Position numbers and translations under genes: made by a program. The notes under the pieces were generated by a model. That model made no database searches, was not told the origin of the DNA, and saw only the letters and a program-made list of their open reading frames with translations. Source: Sabellastarte sp. h YS-2021 (taxonomy: Eukaryota > Annelida > Polychaeta > Sabellida > Sabellidae). From it: a stretch of DNA of 64,000 bases. Positions 14,101-25,764 of the stretch are shown piece after piece. Numbering within the stretch: position 1 is the stretch's first letter; each line of letters opens with the position of its first letter. The DNA lies in NCBI GenBank assembly GCA_964017235.1, contig OZ024936.1:30588040-30652039 (forward strand). Reading direction: 5' to 3'.

Positions 14101-17100
14101 AATAATGCACTAAAGAATATCAATGATGAGAACAAATATGAGCCTGCCTCCTGTTTCTGCAGCTTTAATGTGAATTTATTGAGATGAATTGTAATATATA
14201 ACAAAGGAACTAGTTTGATATATTGACTGTACCAGAGTATGCAAAAATCTAATATCTGACAATGATAAGATCTGGCAACGCTAGTTAGCATACAGAATCA
14301 GTTATAGGTCAACGATGTATATTGGTATAGAAAAATGCATAAACTGATATCATTATAGCCAGCATGACAACAGGGCAAAATCATTGTAATAAACATCCGC
14401 CAGTTACAATAGAGATCTTACAAAAGAAAAAAATGGAATAACTGAATTTGATGCATTGAGCTTCAGCTATAATTACTCCATGATCAGTATAAAATAAGAA
14501 AATTGGTTTGTCTGAGAGCATAAATATCTATTGTTAACAAAAGCAAAAAGAAATTTGCTACTTGCAGTGATAAAGCTGATTTTACAGGTATATTTGGCAG
14601 AAAATAGGCAATTATAAAGAAAAGCACCTATATGCGAATATTTCAGTAAGTTACAAAATAGACAGGCTTGCGGTTTTTGGGACAAATGAAAATCAAATAA
14701 CACAGAATTTAGGTAAAAGGTCTAAAAGTCTCGTCCATTATAAGATTAACTTACTTATGGATTGTAAAATGTCTTGTGCAATAAAATGCACCTTCACCCA
14801 ATCATAACACAATGTACATCCACATAAAGCTAGGTGACACAAGTTCAGGGCAATTAGCCAATATGACGGCTGCTTATTTCCAGTTTTTGTGACACAAAGT
14901 AACTCACAGTATTTCTATGCCATTGATTTATTTATTTATTTATTTGGGGTTTTACGTCGCTTTCAACACTGTACAGGTCATATCACGACGGGTAGTTAGA
15001 ACGGCAGAGGAAACCAGTACATACAGTTCGCTAGGGTTCTGTATTGTAAACTGCCAACCAACGGCAAGCAACTACCAGCTTTCCCACTTAAGGCCATGAC
15101 GGGGATCGAATCCCGGCCTCAGAGGTGGGAGGGGAGAGTGCTACCACTCTGCCACCGTGGCCCCTTTCTATGCCGTTGAATATGATTTTAATCACTTCAT
15201 TCTCACATTTGTTGTCTTGGGTTGGATACATGTATCTCTAAGGTACACTCACTTCTGCTCTAAAGACATTTCTAGACCACATATCAAATACTGATGTACA
15301 TATTTACAATAACCTAAATATATGTGGCTTAGTATCAGTATTAATAACGAGTTAAAAAGACAGACACAAAATGCTAAAATAATAAAAACTGAACCTATTA
15401 AGTCACATAATCTAAAGCTTGATATACATCCAATTTGAAACAAACATTTTATTACATATTTTCAATCTTATTTTATACAATTTCTATCTCATTTTTTTTA
15501 TTGACCAGTATTGACCAGATGAGATTTAAACCAGGATTGTTTGATGTTAATCAATTGATTAAAATGATTGATTTATATCAAGATTTTTCTATCATTCAAA
15601 AAAATTGTTAAAAAAAACATACAAAATTGATTTTTTTTTCACTTTTTAAATCTCTCATCATTATATAACAAATATTAGGTAGATGATTTCCTTTCATTGA
15701 ATCCATATAGCTATTATCTTCCAATATCTTCTTCAATATTTGCATTTTGTACTACTTTTTCAATAGGATCTTGAAAACCCTTTTATTAATCCCATCCAAA
15801 AAGTCGCCAGACTTGTTTATCACACCTTTAGTAAAGCCATTTGAGCTGCTCAAGAGTATCTTGACAACCCTGTCAGTTTTTTTCTAATGTACAACCAGAG
15901 TATAATCTTTTTCTAATATCGTTATAACGATCACTGAGCTAATGGGACACTAGGCACTACACATGGTTGTTAATCCTCTCATAATAACTAAGAGGCTTTG
16001 TTTATCCCCAAATTAAGTGATAATGCATTGATGCCTGAATATATTTGTATGTGTAAAGAGGTTGCCATTATCAGGAACTCATTATGAGAATACCGTCTGA
16101 TAATACATGTACTTGGGGATTATTCTAAAGATCAATTAGTGAACTTACCACTGCCAAGGGAACAATGTTATAGCTGTTGCCATAATTGATGGATGATTGA
16201 TACTGAAGAAAGCTAAGGCATATATTTACAAGCCTAAAGTCTTTAATTAGCTGACAAGGTATGACGGTTTAAATGATTATGCAGTTCATAATACACAAGC
16301 GATTGGCAGTGCAAAGAACTGAGAATGCAGTTGCTTCTCTCTTATTACTATGGATGACTTTCATAATGTACTATGAAATACAGTGACAGTTATTAAGAGT
16401 GGTGTTGTGCACTTCAACAAGTGAGAACTCTGTACAGAAAAATCATGCCAAATTAGGGCTCTATGTTCGTTTTCAACAGGCAGTGGCATATCGGGACAGA
16501 CTCTAAATGTGTCCCACGTGTTACTGCATTGCATGATTTGACCATATGACCACAGTATTGAAAACAAAGGTTTTGAATGGTAAACTTAATACTTGAAGGG
16601 CAACGAATTACTGAAAAAAAACATTACTCTTGCCAAAATCAGTACCAATCATTGTTGTTTAGAGTTATGAATGTACTGCCTATTGAAATGCATTCACCAG
16701 TAGGATTTTAGAGAAATTTGGCTGGGGCACTAATTCAATCTATTTCCTATAAGTAAGGAATCATGATTGCAGCATTAAGTACTAAATTTCTGAATCTTCA
16801 AAGTTACATAATGCTTTTGCTGATGAAACCGACAAGAATGCCCATACCAGTATCTAAGTAGCTTGTGAAATATGAAAGCCACTTTGTAAAAATAAAAGAC
16901 AGAATCAATTTTCTAAGAATTTTGAGTTGCTTCAGTAAATAACTAAGGGGATAAAAAACAGATACACAAAACAATGTAAGTTTGATTGAAGAACCTTACG
17001 TACTTTTTTTCAGAGTATGGATCAATGTGTGTGTTGATTTTCTAAGTTTTCTTTGGTTTTCCCATTTCCCATCCGTAATCTTAATTATCTGAAAATTTAT

Positions 17101-20100
17101 TGCTGCCTGACCACAAGTTCTTAATAATACATAGTTCTCAGGTGCTGTTGATATCTTCTTTGCAGACAGCTTTCTGATAATACCTAAAACGTAAATTATT
17201 CCTTGCTTTCTTCACTGCTTTTCCAAATAAGGCAATTTCTTTTGTCAAAGAAAGAATCAATCATACTTAGCAGGGCAATGTAATATATCTGCTTTCTGAT
17301 AGTGACATTTACCATACTAGTACAAATAATGTACTGTTCACACATTTACCCATTAGTTGCTTAAAAGCTTCCATGATGAATACCAAACATTTAACAGGTT
17401 TAGGTTTGATGTTAGTTTCAACACATTTTAAAGGTCCTCCCACAAAAGGTATTTGAAGAGATAGAGAAAAGCAGTGGATTTTAGATGGTCAAGATTTTAG
17501 CACTAAAACTTTCAGGCACTGGCAAGAAACTACCAATTTTGCTCCTTCAAGTTTGGTCTGAAATCAAACTCAGAAACCTAAAAATTCAATGGTGTGCCAT
17601 TATGTCCAATACATAAATTTACAAAATCTCTGTACTATTCCTCAGAGACTGTAACTTCGTAACAAAGGAGAACATAACTGCCATAGCTACTACCCAACAT
17701 TGATTACAGATCACTTGGGGTATGCAGATCTCCACCAGGAGGGCGTTTTGAGAGAATTTTATCATATCCAGGATATGATTCCAATCTTTTTGCAAAACGT
17801 CATCACTTCTTCGTTTGGTCAGGCCTACCCTACATAAAAAATTTCATGCTTTTTTACAGTAATATCAACCAGAAAATCAAAGTGATTGAAAATATGACCT
17901 TTGAAAATTAGGATTTTGAGGACTATCTGTATCTTCCCAAAATTAAATCATTTCTTCATTTTGGTCAAGCCTAACGGCATAAAAATTATCAGAAGGATCT
18001 GTTTATTACTTTTGGAGTCATCATTTAACAAATGCTCTACTTGCACTTTAATAATATGAAAAAGTTAATTTTAATACTCTTTCTGTCACGATATTCCTAA
18101 AATTGTTAGTTTCTAATTTTGGTATATCATAGCAGTAAAAGCCATCTCCACAAAGTTAATTGTACATTAATTGTATAGTTAATCCTGAATAAAAAATACT
18201 TCCAGTATGAACTACAAATATGAGTTGACATTTTTTTTTTGCAGATTGTGGCTTTCATTATTGCAATGACTGGGGTCATCCTTATGGTTTACATGGAGCA
18301 GGATTATGTATCGAGTGACATATGGGGAGTTATTCTGGCAGTTCTAGCCACAGCAGGGGCAGGATCATTCCAGGTAAATCACTAAAGTGCCTGCCCAGAG
18401 GTTTTCTACCTTATCTGGCCATAATAGGGAAACCATAAGTTCCTGAAATCTCAACACTTTTGAAATTTTCATTTGGTAGTTAACTTTTTTGTGGCATTCT
18501 ACATTTTTATATTTCTTCACTGGAAAAATAAAAAAAATCTTGTTGTTTCAGCTTTACCGATATTACATGGTAAAATATAGATTACTCAGGTAATTTTCCA
18601 ACTGTGTATTTTTCCTATTGATTATTTTTTCACAGGTCATCTGTAAGAGGACATTTGGTGAAGGGACATTTGGTCAGATTGCTCTATTCTTCAGTATACT
18701 TGGTAAGTACTAACAAATTATAAATATTTTCCTTAAAATGTTTTCGCTAATCTTGCATCTTATTTTTAAAAAGATACAGAGAATGTATATTTCAGGTTCT
18801 TATGTGAAACATAAAACACAAACACATGTAAAAAGTTACTCCACTAAAAACATCAGAATACATGTGCTGAGATGCATGAAGTGTGATCGTAATAAGGATG
18901 AATGTGTGATCTTTAATAATGTTACACTTACGTTAATGACAATTCAAGTTAATATTTCATGGAAACTAAAACCAAACACTGTGACCATTACATAAATATT
19001 TCATCATAATTAATTATTTCTGTGATATGTACCAAAGGAATTCTGTGTGAAATAAATACAAGTGAATTCAAGGTGCAAATACAAAGTGATTCCTAACTGC
19101 ACCCAAAAATAATGGCCAGAGAAGCCCATCCAACTAATTATGCCCGACACTCTGCCCGGAGGTTTACCCATTCTTTGTTAGTATAGTGCAGAGTTCCAAT
19201 AACTGGGACAATAGTGCTCCTACAAATTAAAACATTACATTTGATTACACACAAATATTAATGCTATTCTAACATTCAGAAAAAAACTTTAACTTTCATA
19301 TATATGTTACAGTAAAAATGTGAAATCAGTAAATACGTGTATTTACTGATTTGGTCAGTAAATATGTGTATTCACTAAAATTTCCAGTGAATACGCATAT
19401 TTATTGATTTATGACCTGTGTTATTTCACAAGTTTACTGGTTTGACTTTCAGTAAATATGTGAAATGAAACTTTGTTGTTCACTGGTTGTAAATATATAA
19501 TATTGAACTGTAAACCAAAACACACATTATATTGGAACATTTTATACTCTGATATGTTGACTGTTAGAACATACTTAGTAATAAGCATACCTCATTTTAC
19601 AATACATTACAAATTTGCAAAATTTTATGTTGAAAAATAGCACCAGCCTTTAAATATTTATGTTTACAAACTTAATTTATGTGCTTTCAGAAAATATTTA
19701 ATTTAAGCTTACATTATTCTTAATCCCACAATTACTAAGGACCTACGACATCCCGACAAATGATTAAAGATCATTTAACTTTTCACATTTTTTATGTGAT
19801 TGCTACATAAAAATTGTTTTTGTTGGCAATAAATTAAAGTTTTAGAAATTAATTTAAATTTGAGTTTCAAAATTTTAACATATTTTAACTCTACTTTCAT
19901 TCCACAGAAATTTTACCTTATCAATTAAGACAAAATGATTTACCAAAGAAATCCACATGTATTCTTTAAGAATCTATTGTTAACCAGAGATTTTCAGGAA
20001 GTGGTTTATTTTACTTCAATCAAGGCTTAATATTTTGATATTTTCTGGTAGATATATGACTTAAATGTAGGTACTGGCTACTTGACAAAAGAATTGTTGT

Positions 20101-22470
20101 TACAAACAATGAAAAGGCCAGCTAGACCTTAACTGGATTTAAGCATAGTCTTTCAGAGGGACTTAATCCCTTTTGAGGCATCTATGGTTATGTTGTGGTT
20201 TCCTAGATCAAAGGGACAACATTAAAGGGATATTTTATTCAACCCTAATTATAGATCTCGATTTTATTGTCAACCTTTGAAAATGAAAAACATTTTAAAA
20301 TAAATTGTTAAAACTACAGTGAAATTCAGTTCTTGAACAAGAAATATATCTTAATCTTATTACCTTGCTTGTTGTTCCTTATCAAGTATCACAATTTGAC
20401 AAATATTTGGATATTTAAATTTATAAACTTGTTAATTCACATTACAATTTATTTTAAATGAAAAATTACAAGTTTGTATCATATATCCCATGCAACTTGA
20501 AATTATAAAGTGATGTAAAATAGTTATCCCAGTGCTGGATTGTAAACAAGTATAAAACTAAGTATGAAACCTAACTATTAAAGATATGAAGTCTTCATTA
20601 TGATTTTAGTAAATACACATATTTACTGGACCAAAAAGTAGTAAGTACATCTATGGTTATGTTGTGGTTTCCTAGATCAAAGGGACAACATTAAAGGGAT
20701 ATTTTATTCAACCCTAATTATAGATCTCGATTTTATTGTCAACCTTTGAAAATGAAAAACATTTTAAAATAAATTGTTAAAACTACAGTGAAATTCAGTT
20801 CTTGAACAAGAAATATATCTTAATCTTATTACCTTGCTTGTTGTTCCTTATCAAGTATCACAATTTGACAAATATTTGGATATTTAAATTTATAAACTTG
20901 TTAATTCACATTACAATTTATTTTAAATGAAAAATTACAAGTTTGTATCATATATCCCATGCAACTTGAAATTATAAAGTGATGTAAAATAGTTATCCCA
21001 GTGCTGGATTGTAAACAAGTATAAAACTAAGTATGAAACCTAACTATTAAAGATATGAAGTCTTCATTATGATTTTAGTAAATACACATATTTACTGGAC
21101 CAAAAAGAAGTAAGTACATGTATTTACAGAAAGTTTCATTGAATACACATATTTACTGACCAAATCAGTAAATATGAGCATTGACTGAAATTTTCAGGGA
21201 ATAATCATATTTACTGACCAAATCATTAAATACGCGCATTTACTTTCGGTAAATATGCATATTTACTGATTTCACATATTTACTAAAACATATATATTTA
21301 TATATTTCAGAAGAATTTTTCACAAACTGTGTTAACGTTTCTTACGAGATTATTATTTAGAGACTCGCTGTGCCCTTAATGAACTATGCAGTAATTTCAT
21401 AACATGTGTATACATGCTGCCATTTATTCCATTTCAGCCATAACCAATTCCCTGATCATGTGGCCAGTGTTTTTGCTTCTGTTTTTTACCAATGCAGAGC
21501 CAATAGATTGGCCACTTGTGCCATGGCATTACGTCTGTGGCTCTGCATCTTTTGCCTTAGGTGAGTGACTTACTTTTTTGTGTCACCGTGTATTGGGAGT
21601 GTAAATTTATTGAATTACAGCTAATAGTACAGAAGAGTTTCCACATATGTTCAATGAAATTAATGCATAAAATACCTTTGATATTAAATATAAACTTACA
21701 TGAACATAGTTTGTCATACTTTGTCAAAGTATGTTATTTTAATTTCTTTCTTAAAATGTGATCCATCTGGGTTTTTTTAAACTAATTAGATGTACATGTA
21801 TTTTCCAGCATTTAACTTCCTCTTTACATTTGGACTTCGTGTCACTTATCCAGTCTTCATATCATTTACCTTTGTGCTTGCTGTCCCCCTGTGTTATGGT
21901 AAGGGTATTTGCAATCATTATGGCCGTCTATACTGATATATTGATAAAAACTATTTTCTTAGAGGCATTGTGCTTGAATTTTGATTAAAATGACACATAC
22001 TGTGAAACATAGTATCATCCATATCCTTATAAGTAATAGTCATAGATATATATAAAATTTTAGTTCATTTGATTTGCAAAAGTGTTTATTTACAATTAGC
22101 ACAGGTTTCCAAAGGCCTATCACCTAAGTCACATTTTTAATATCTTCAACGGGATGACTATTTAAACACACTTACTAAACTATCAGGGTTTTTTTAAAAT
22201 ACAGTAATTTCTATTACTATGTACTCTTTCTGTTGTTGTTTAGGTGCTGAAGAGATATGGAATGATAACCTGGAAATCAATGATATGCAGATTTCTGCTT
22301 ATGTTTTGATATGCCTGAGTTTTCCTTTGAACATTTTCCCTGAACTCTGGTATGACAATATCTTGACTATTGTCAGCAAGTCCAAGGATGAAGAGCTTAG
22401 AGATAATGCCCACCTAACTCCGAGACAACGGCTTCGGCATAGTACTGTCTTCTGCTCCACAACTGCCTAA
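5135..22470 (+). CDS. SLC35F3/F4-like solute carrier (drug/metabolite transporter superfamily), nine coding exons
   Basis: A complete spliced gene: exons 5135-5171, 6474-6611, 7648-7828, 12132-12357, 18245-18373, 18636-18702, 21438-21560, 21809-21898 and 22244-22470. All introns are GT-AG, the phases join without a stop, and the sum is 1218 nt (405 aa plus TAA). An in-frame TGA at 5105-5107 upstream supports the chosen ATG. The short polar N-terminus is followed by about ten hydrophobic segments, as in the DMT/SLC35 fold; the first four lie near residues 49-68, 79-106, 138-160 and 168-187. Motifs typical of the F3/F4 branch include WVGTT near residue 63, YAPFFVVYFST, VLWTLTSYIYMRAL, SWILLQKRF and FGLRVTYP. 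Family members are integral membrane transporters; human SLC35F3 has been linked to thiamine transport, but the substrate here is unknown. Introns are laden with transposons. Confidence 0.93.
5390..6090 (-). mobile_element. L2/CR1-like LINE 3' fragment, antisense in transporter intron 1
   Basis: The minus strand encodes the C-terminal part of a LINE reverse-transcriptase ORF. In order I can read ITPAEEVKITFGSEN, CRACYYHL, LVANAIVSIRLDCCNSL, RKLHWLPL, TVEWNRLSQ and GFRSKLKTYLFRYA. These match segment by segment the C-terminus of the larger LINE at 8.4-11.7 kb (CRACYYHL, ANSMISSRLDYCNSL, LQKLHWLPI, FRSQLKTYLFRLAYPP). Several frame changes and small deletions show it is dead. It is 5'-truncated, as is usual for target-primed insertion. 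Confidence 0.8.
8041..8305 (+). mobile_element. SINE-A, diverged copy in transporter intron 3
   Basis: Recognisable parts are the head gggccatggtggggcgatggtaa, the body gtgggaaaactagtagttgcttgcc, the segment acagaaccttgaccaattgtatgtactg and ctacccgtcacaatat. The tail is degenerate and ends in AAACA-type repeats. There are many substitutions compared with the 4646 copy, so this is an older insertion. No clear target-site duplication was found. Confidence 0.7.
8430..11656 (+). mobile_element. Nearly complete L2/CR1-like non-LTR retrotransposon (LINE-1 of this window) in transporter intron 3
   Basis: The element carries one long endonuclease/reverse-transcriptase ORF followed by a short 3' UTR. 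It ends with gcgctatataaatgtttc and the short tandem ttctattctattctatt, the usual 3' terminus of L2-type elements. It lies in the same orientation as the host gene. The start coordinate is approximate: coding similarity begins about 240 bp before a 2A-like motif, and no separate ORF1 was recognised. The jockey superfamily (L2/CR1 clade) is inferred from the ORF motifs and 3' end, not from a database search. Confidence 0.85.
8439..11524 (+). pseudogene. LINE ORF2: apurinic-type endonuclease plus reverse transcriptase, three lesions
   Basis: The N-terminal part has the 2A-like motif SGDVSINPGP (8676-8705) and then an APE-type endonuclease with INIRSIRNK, VTETWL, VYRPPN, GDLNLHLD and GLSDHLAI. 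The reverse transcriptase follows with NYRPVSNLSFISKLIEK, LDLSAAFDTIDHD (motif A), GVPQGSVLGPLLF, YADD at 10696-10707, and a C-terminus with SRLDYCNSLL and LHWLPITYH. Three lesions are visible: an in-frame TGA at 8829-8831, best explained as CGA decayed to TGA at a CpG; a frameshift near 9630; and a frameshift between about 10880 and 10900. The catalytic residues themselves are retained. With so few lesions it is a relatively young copy that is no longer autonomous. Confidence 0.88.
12480..12625 (-). mobile_element. SINE-C, diverged copy in transporter intron 4
   Basis: Read on the minus strand, the copy retains the head segment around tttgacatctaagcactggctg, a box-B-like region and the tail cctggctgtttaacaggacataaaac. 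It lies about 120 bp downstream of the exon 4 splice donor at 12357. It is substantially diverged from the clean SINE-C copies at 37.6 and 61.4 kb. Confidence 0.6.
13508..13733 (+). mobile_element. SINE-A, diverged copy in transporter intron 4
   Basis: Recognisable parts are ccacctctgagatcagcgg, gtgggaaagttggtagttgc, gaccaactgtatgtactg, aactacccatcgtggtatga and gttgaaagtaacgtaaaaac with a short AAAC tail. The 5' head is eroded. A small internal duplication (ccttgaccagacccttgaccaac) is present. Confidence 0.7.
14927..15164 (-). mobile_element. SINE-A, full-length, antisense, with target-site duplication
   Basis: This is a nearly intact SINE-A in reverse orientation. It starts with the reverse-complemented TTTA tail and ends with the tRNA-like head (gccaccgtggcccc). 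It is flanked by a 15-bp direct repeat, tttctatgccattga at 14912-14926 and tttctatgccgttga at 15165-15179, with one mismatch. It lies in intron 4 of the transporter. Confidence 0.87.
15180..18230. other. Remainder of transporter intron 4, no feature recognised
   Basis: The stretch is AT-rich with short homopolymer runs (for example T-runs near 15495 and 15634) and a self-complementary AT patch at 15550-15590 (aatcaattgattaaaatgattgattt). I found no coding similarity, no known repeat and no RNA gene. Confidence 0.5.
19298..21300. mobile_element. Two-kb non-autonomous element with long inverted terminal arrays
   Basis: The left end (19298-19460) and the reverse complement of the right end (about 21115-21300) share atatatgtt..agtaaa.atgtgaaatcagtaaata and repeated motifs of the type cagtaaatayrygtatttactg and tgatttggtcagtaaatatg. 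The AT-rich interior has no transposase. The ends look like the subterminal repeat arrays of a foldback or MITE-type DNA transposon. It sits in intron 6 of the transporter. No convincing target-site duplication is visible, because the flanks are themselves AT-rich. Confidence 0.6.
20179..21116. repeat. Near-perfect 469-bp tandem duplication
   Basis: Segment 20179-20647 is followed immediately by 20648-21116. Reading the two side by side I find essentially one difference (aaaaagtag against aaaaagaag near the ends). Each copy begins catctatggttatgttgtgg and contains one gtaaatacacatatttactg motif near its end. Such identity implies a very recent duplication or an assembly duplication. Confidence 0.92.
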
Positions 22471-22540
22471 GGGGGCACAGTGGCCTCTTGGCCATGAAGC
22501 ATGGCAAATGGTTACTTCACTCTCACCGTAGATTGTCTGC

Positions 22541-22546
22541 AATAAA
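22541..22546 (+). promoter_or_regulatory. Possible polyadenylation signal of the transporter gene
   Basis: AATAAA lies 71 bases after the stop codon in tctgcaataaaatgcatg. It is the first canonical hexamer downstream. A longer 3' UTR cannot be excluded, because further AATAAA sites occur near 24451 and 24573. Confidence 0.4.
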
Positions 22547-22549
22547 ATG

Positions 22550-24784
22550 CATGTGAGAAATACTAATGACCTATATCCTAAATTGATCCTAGCTATCAAA
22601 ATAGACATAAAAACAGCTATTCAATCAGTGGTTTCAGATAAAATACCTGAGCAGATGAATATTTTCAAATTATGATAGCATCCAGATGGTTTTACTTGTT
22701 TACTTGTGTAATGCGGAAATCAAGGTGATTGTTCTGGCAAAGATATTGAACCACAGTCTATGATACCTTGTGGACTTCTTTAATGTGACATTTTGTAGCA
22801 CAATACCATAACAAGAACAGAGCTGCTGTGATATAATAATTGCCTATGATAACTATAATAACTTAAGTTATTGTAAGCTACCGAGGCTCAAAGAATCATT
22901 GTGGAAGTACAAGAAGTAAAGGCATCATTATAAAGTAAAATTATGGTCTTCAAAGAAATAATGTTTATATTTGGTGGTTGGCACTAACAGTTGCTTCAAA
23001 ATTTACTAATGGAAGAGGTGTGTTCAAACGAATATAACAGAGCAATTTCTTTCCTATTCCAGATTCAGATGTTACAATCGTGCCATTGTCTGCAATGTTC
23101 ATGTTATGATGCAATGAACTCAGCATCAGAGCCTGTATTAGGGCATTGTACAATATCTATTGTGTGCTAAGTCGTGAGAACAAAAAGATATTCTTGTTTC
23201 TTACATTGTCAAGATTATTAACTGATGCGAGTGGCACAATTATCTTGTAATTACAAGATGATCTGTGCATACTTAGCATCAGAGCATTATTAGGATATTA
23301 CACGCTATCTATTATGTGCTACGTAGTGGGAACAAGAGGATATTCTTATATTTACAAGATAATTAACTGATGGGAGTGACAATTATTTTGTAAGTACAGG
23401 ATGATCTTGTGCATACAAGATCTTTGCAACATGATCTCATTATCAGATGATAATTACATTGTGCTCATGGCATAACAATATCATCTTGTCATCACATGGT
23501 CTTTTCATGCACTTAGCACATAAATATATTCGGCAATGCCTTAACATAGGTTCCATAGCATCTCAGAAATCAATGGCGATTTTTTTTGAGTAGATGCTTG
23601 ATACTGCCAATGTTAGAATCATACAATACTAGGTTATAAAACAGTTTTGCCAAAAATATTCCAATCACTATGTCAGTTGACTGATCGAAAATTGTTATTT
23701 TGGCCCAAACATATCTCAGCCAGACATGTAACGAAGAGATATGAATATCAAGAGGTTTCTGCATGGTTTATGGAATAACACTGACAGTGAATATGAAGAA
23801 TTGTGCATATTCAATGACAATTCTGACAATTAAGGTATATCCCATTCCAAAGGGTGTCAATAGGTTCTTGAAGAATGTAAATATGAACAAGCTATATAGC
23901 ATATGTATGCTTATGTTATGGATATAAGCAGATTCTGTGATAGTTTCCCTAGTACATGTAGTTTCCATTGTTTACACTTCGCCCTTTTCATATAAAAACC
24001 TTTATATTGTGTTTTGTGACATTATTTATATGAGCATATCATAACAGCTAAAACTATTACAAGCCACTACCAATTCAAAAATATGTTTGGCAAAACACAA
24101 AATGCCTTATAATAATAATGTCAACAACCAGCTAAGTTATACTCTGTTAATTTAGCTGCTTTATTGATGACATTTCTGCTTTAATGGAAAGGAAAAAAAT
24201 ATTATACGATCATTTATTTTTTCCCTCAATGGGTAAAAAATAATGTTTTTAAATGGGATATTTCACTGACATCTAACTGCAGATATGTTACCCTTACTAT
24301 TTTTTTAGGAAAATCATTTAACTAAACATATAGTTAAAGAATAAGTTAAATATGATCAAATGGGATTGGATCATGTTTCAGTTATTACATGTATATTTCT
24401 GACATTTTGATGACAAAATGTGATTGTATCAACTTTGTCATTATTGTTGTTAATAAAGGCCGCTTGAGTATAATGGTTTTGTTAAACAATTGTATAGTTT
24501 TATTCCTTTTGGCAATTGCCTAATGTTTTGGCAGAACATAATTACCTACAGAACAGTACAAATCCTGACACAAATAAACTTGGAATATTGAAGTCAACAT
24601 TCCATTAAATTTCCACCAAACTATTTGTCAAGTTTAAGGTGGATGAATTTCCAAGCTAAACATACAAAATACTTTATTTTAGAGCTAAATAATTCTATTT
24701 TTGTGACCGCAGACTTGTAAAAGTTTGGATTTATCCACGGTAATATTTATGGAGGCACTTAGAAAAGACATGTATTCATATATC
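22550..24784. other. Downstream flank of the transporter, no gene seen
   Basis: AT-rich sequence with the possible extended 3' UTR of the transporter. Apart from the tandem duplication at 23.1-23.4 kb I see no structured feature. ORFs here are short and on both strands without recognisable motifs. Confidence 0.5.
23123..23430. repeat. Two-copy tandem duplication, period about 153 bp
   Basis: The landmark gcatcagagc occurs at 23123 and 23276 and is followed in both copies by attagg, tatctat.gtgctaag/acgtagt, gaacaaraggatattctt, ttacaagat and acaggatgatct.gtgcata. The second copy is diverged by perhaps a fifth. Within each unit the short motif tacaagatgat is itself repeated. Confidence 0.6.
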
Positions 24785-24798
24785 TATATGTATTCATA

Positions 24799-24998
24799 GG
24801 GGGTTCAGTGGTGTAGCGTTTAGAGTTCTCGCCTCCAACCTCTGAGGCTGCCGGTTCGAATCTCGGGCCGGGTGCCTCATGTTGGAAAGTTGGTAGTTAC
24901 TTGCCGATGCCCGGTGGTTTCCTCTACCCTTAAACTACCCGTCGCAATATGACCCTGGCTGTTGAACGCGACGTAAAACAACAAATAAATAAATCAAA
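24799..24998 (+). mobile_element. SINE-B, full-length, with target-site duplication
   Basis: The tRNA-like head (ggtgtagcgtttagagttct and ccggttcgaatctcggg, with good A and B boxes) is followed by the shared body (ggaaagttggtagttacttg) and the tail ctgttgaacgcgacgtaaaac with AAAT repeats. A perfect 14-bp direct repeat, tatatgtattcata, lies at 24785-24798 and 24999-25012. The head differs from SINE-A while the body and tail are clearly related. Confidence 0.88.
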
Positions 24999-25322
24999 TA
25001 TATGTATTCATATGACTAGCATTCACTATTTAAAATATAATGTACCCATGAAAACTATGAATGGAGACTGAAAGACTGACATCAAGAAGAAAGAAATTAC
25101 CAGTTTACTATTTTCCAAATACTATTTGCACATTATGACCTTCGCATTTTGGTGTGCAATATAAAACTTTCAATCTATATTGAATTTTTATATTGGTTTT
25201 ATACCTACCTCACTGAATGTACTTTTCCTTTTATCCCTCCCTTGAGCCATAAAACGCTTTCATCCAGTCCCATTCTTTCATGGGCATCCTTTTTCTTTTT
25301 TGTTTCGCATTTTAACATAGGA

Positions 25323-25727
25323 TATTAGGCGTATTTCACAACCGTAATCCGTCGAATCTAGATTCCTCAGATCAACAGATTCGCTTGTGTTGTGACTTGA
25401 ATCTGAATCTGGATTATGAATCCGTTGATGATTCAGATTCATTGGATTACCCAAAATTCTTTGTAAAATAATAGTGGCAACATGTGGTTGGAAATTTTAA
25501 TGTTTGGGAAATTTTTATTATATTGTAATATGATAATATTATATTACTGCATATTAATTTATATTAATATATGATATTTATGTTGGTTATATATATGATA
25601 TTTATGTTATGTTTTCATTTTGGATTCAGATCTGCAGAAAATTGTATTTCACAAATCTAGTTAATCCAAAGAATCCAAATCTGAATCTAGATTCGACAGA
25701 TTACAGTTGTGACATATGCCTATTATG
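25323..25727. mobile_element. Foldback (MITE-like) element of about 400 bp with 38-bp terminal inverted repeats
   Basis: The left arm 25328-25365 (beginning ggcgtatttcacaaccgt) and the right arm 25683-25720 are reverse complements at about 34 of 38 positions. Both arms contain gtcgaatctagattc. Additional rattcagatt and aatctgaatc motifs lie just inside each arm. The interior is an AT-rich stretch without coding potential, so the element is non-autonomous. Confidence 0.78.
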
Positions 25728-25764
25728 TTTTTATGACATTGGCACACAGTAAAATGAAATTCCA

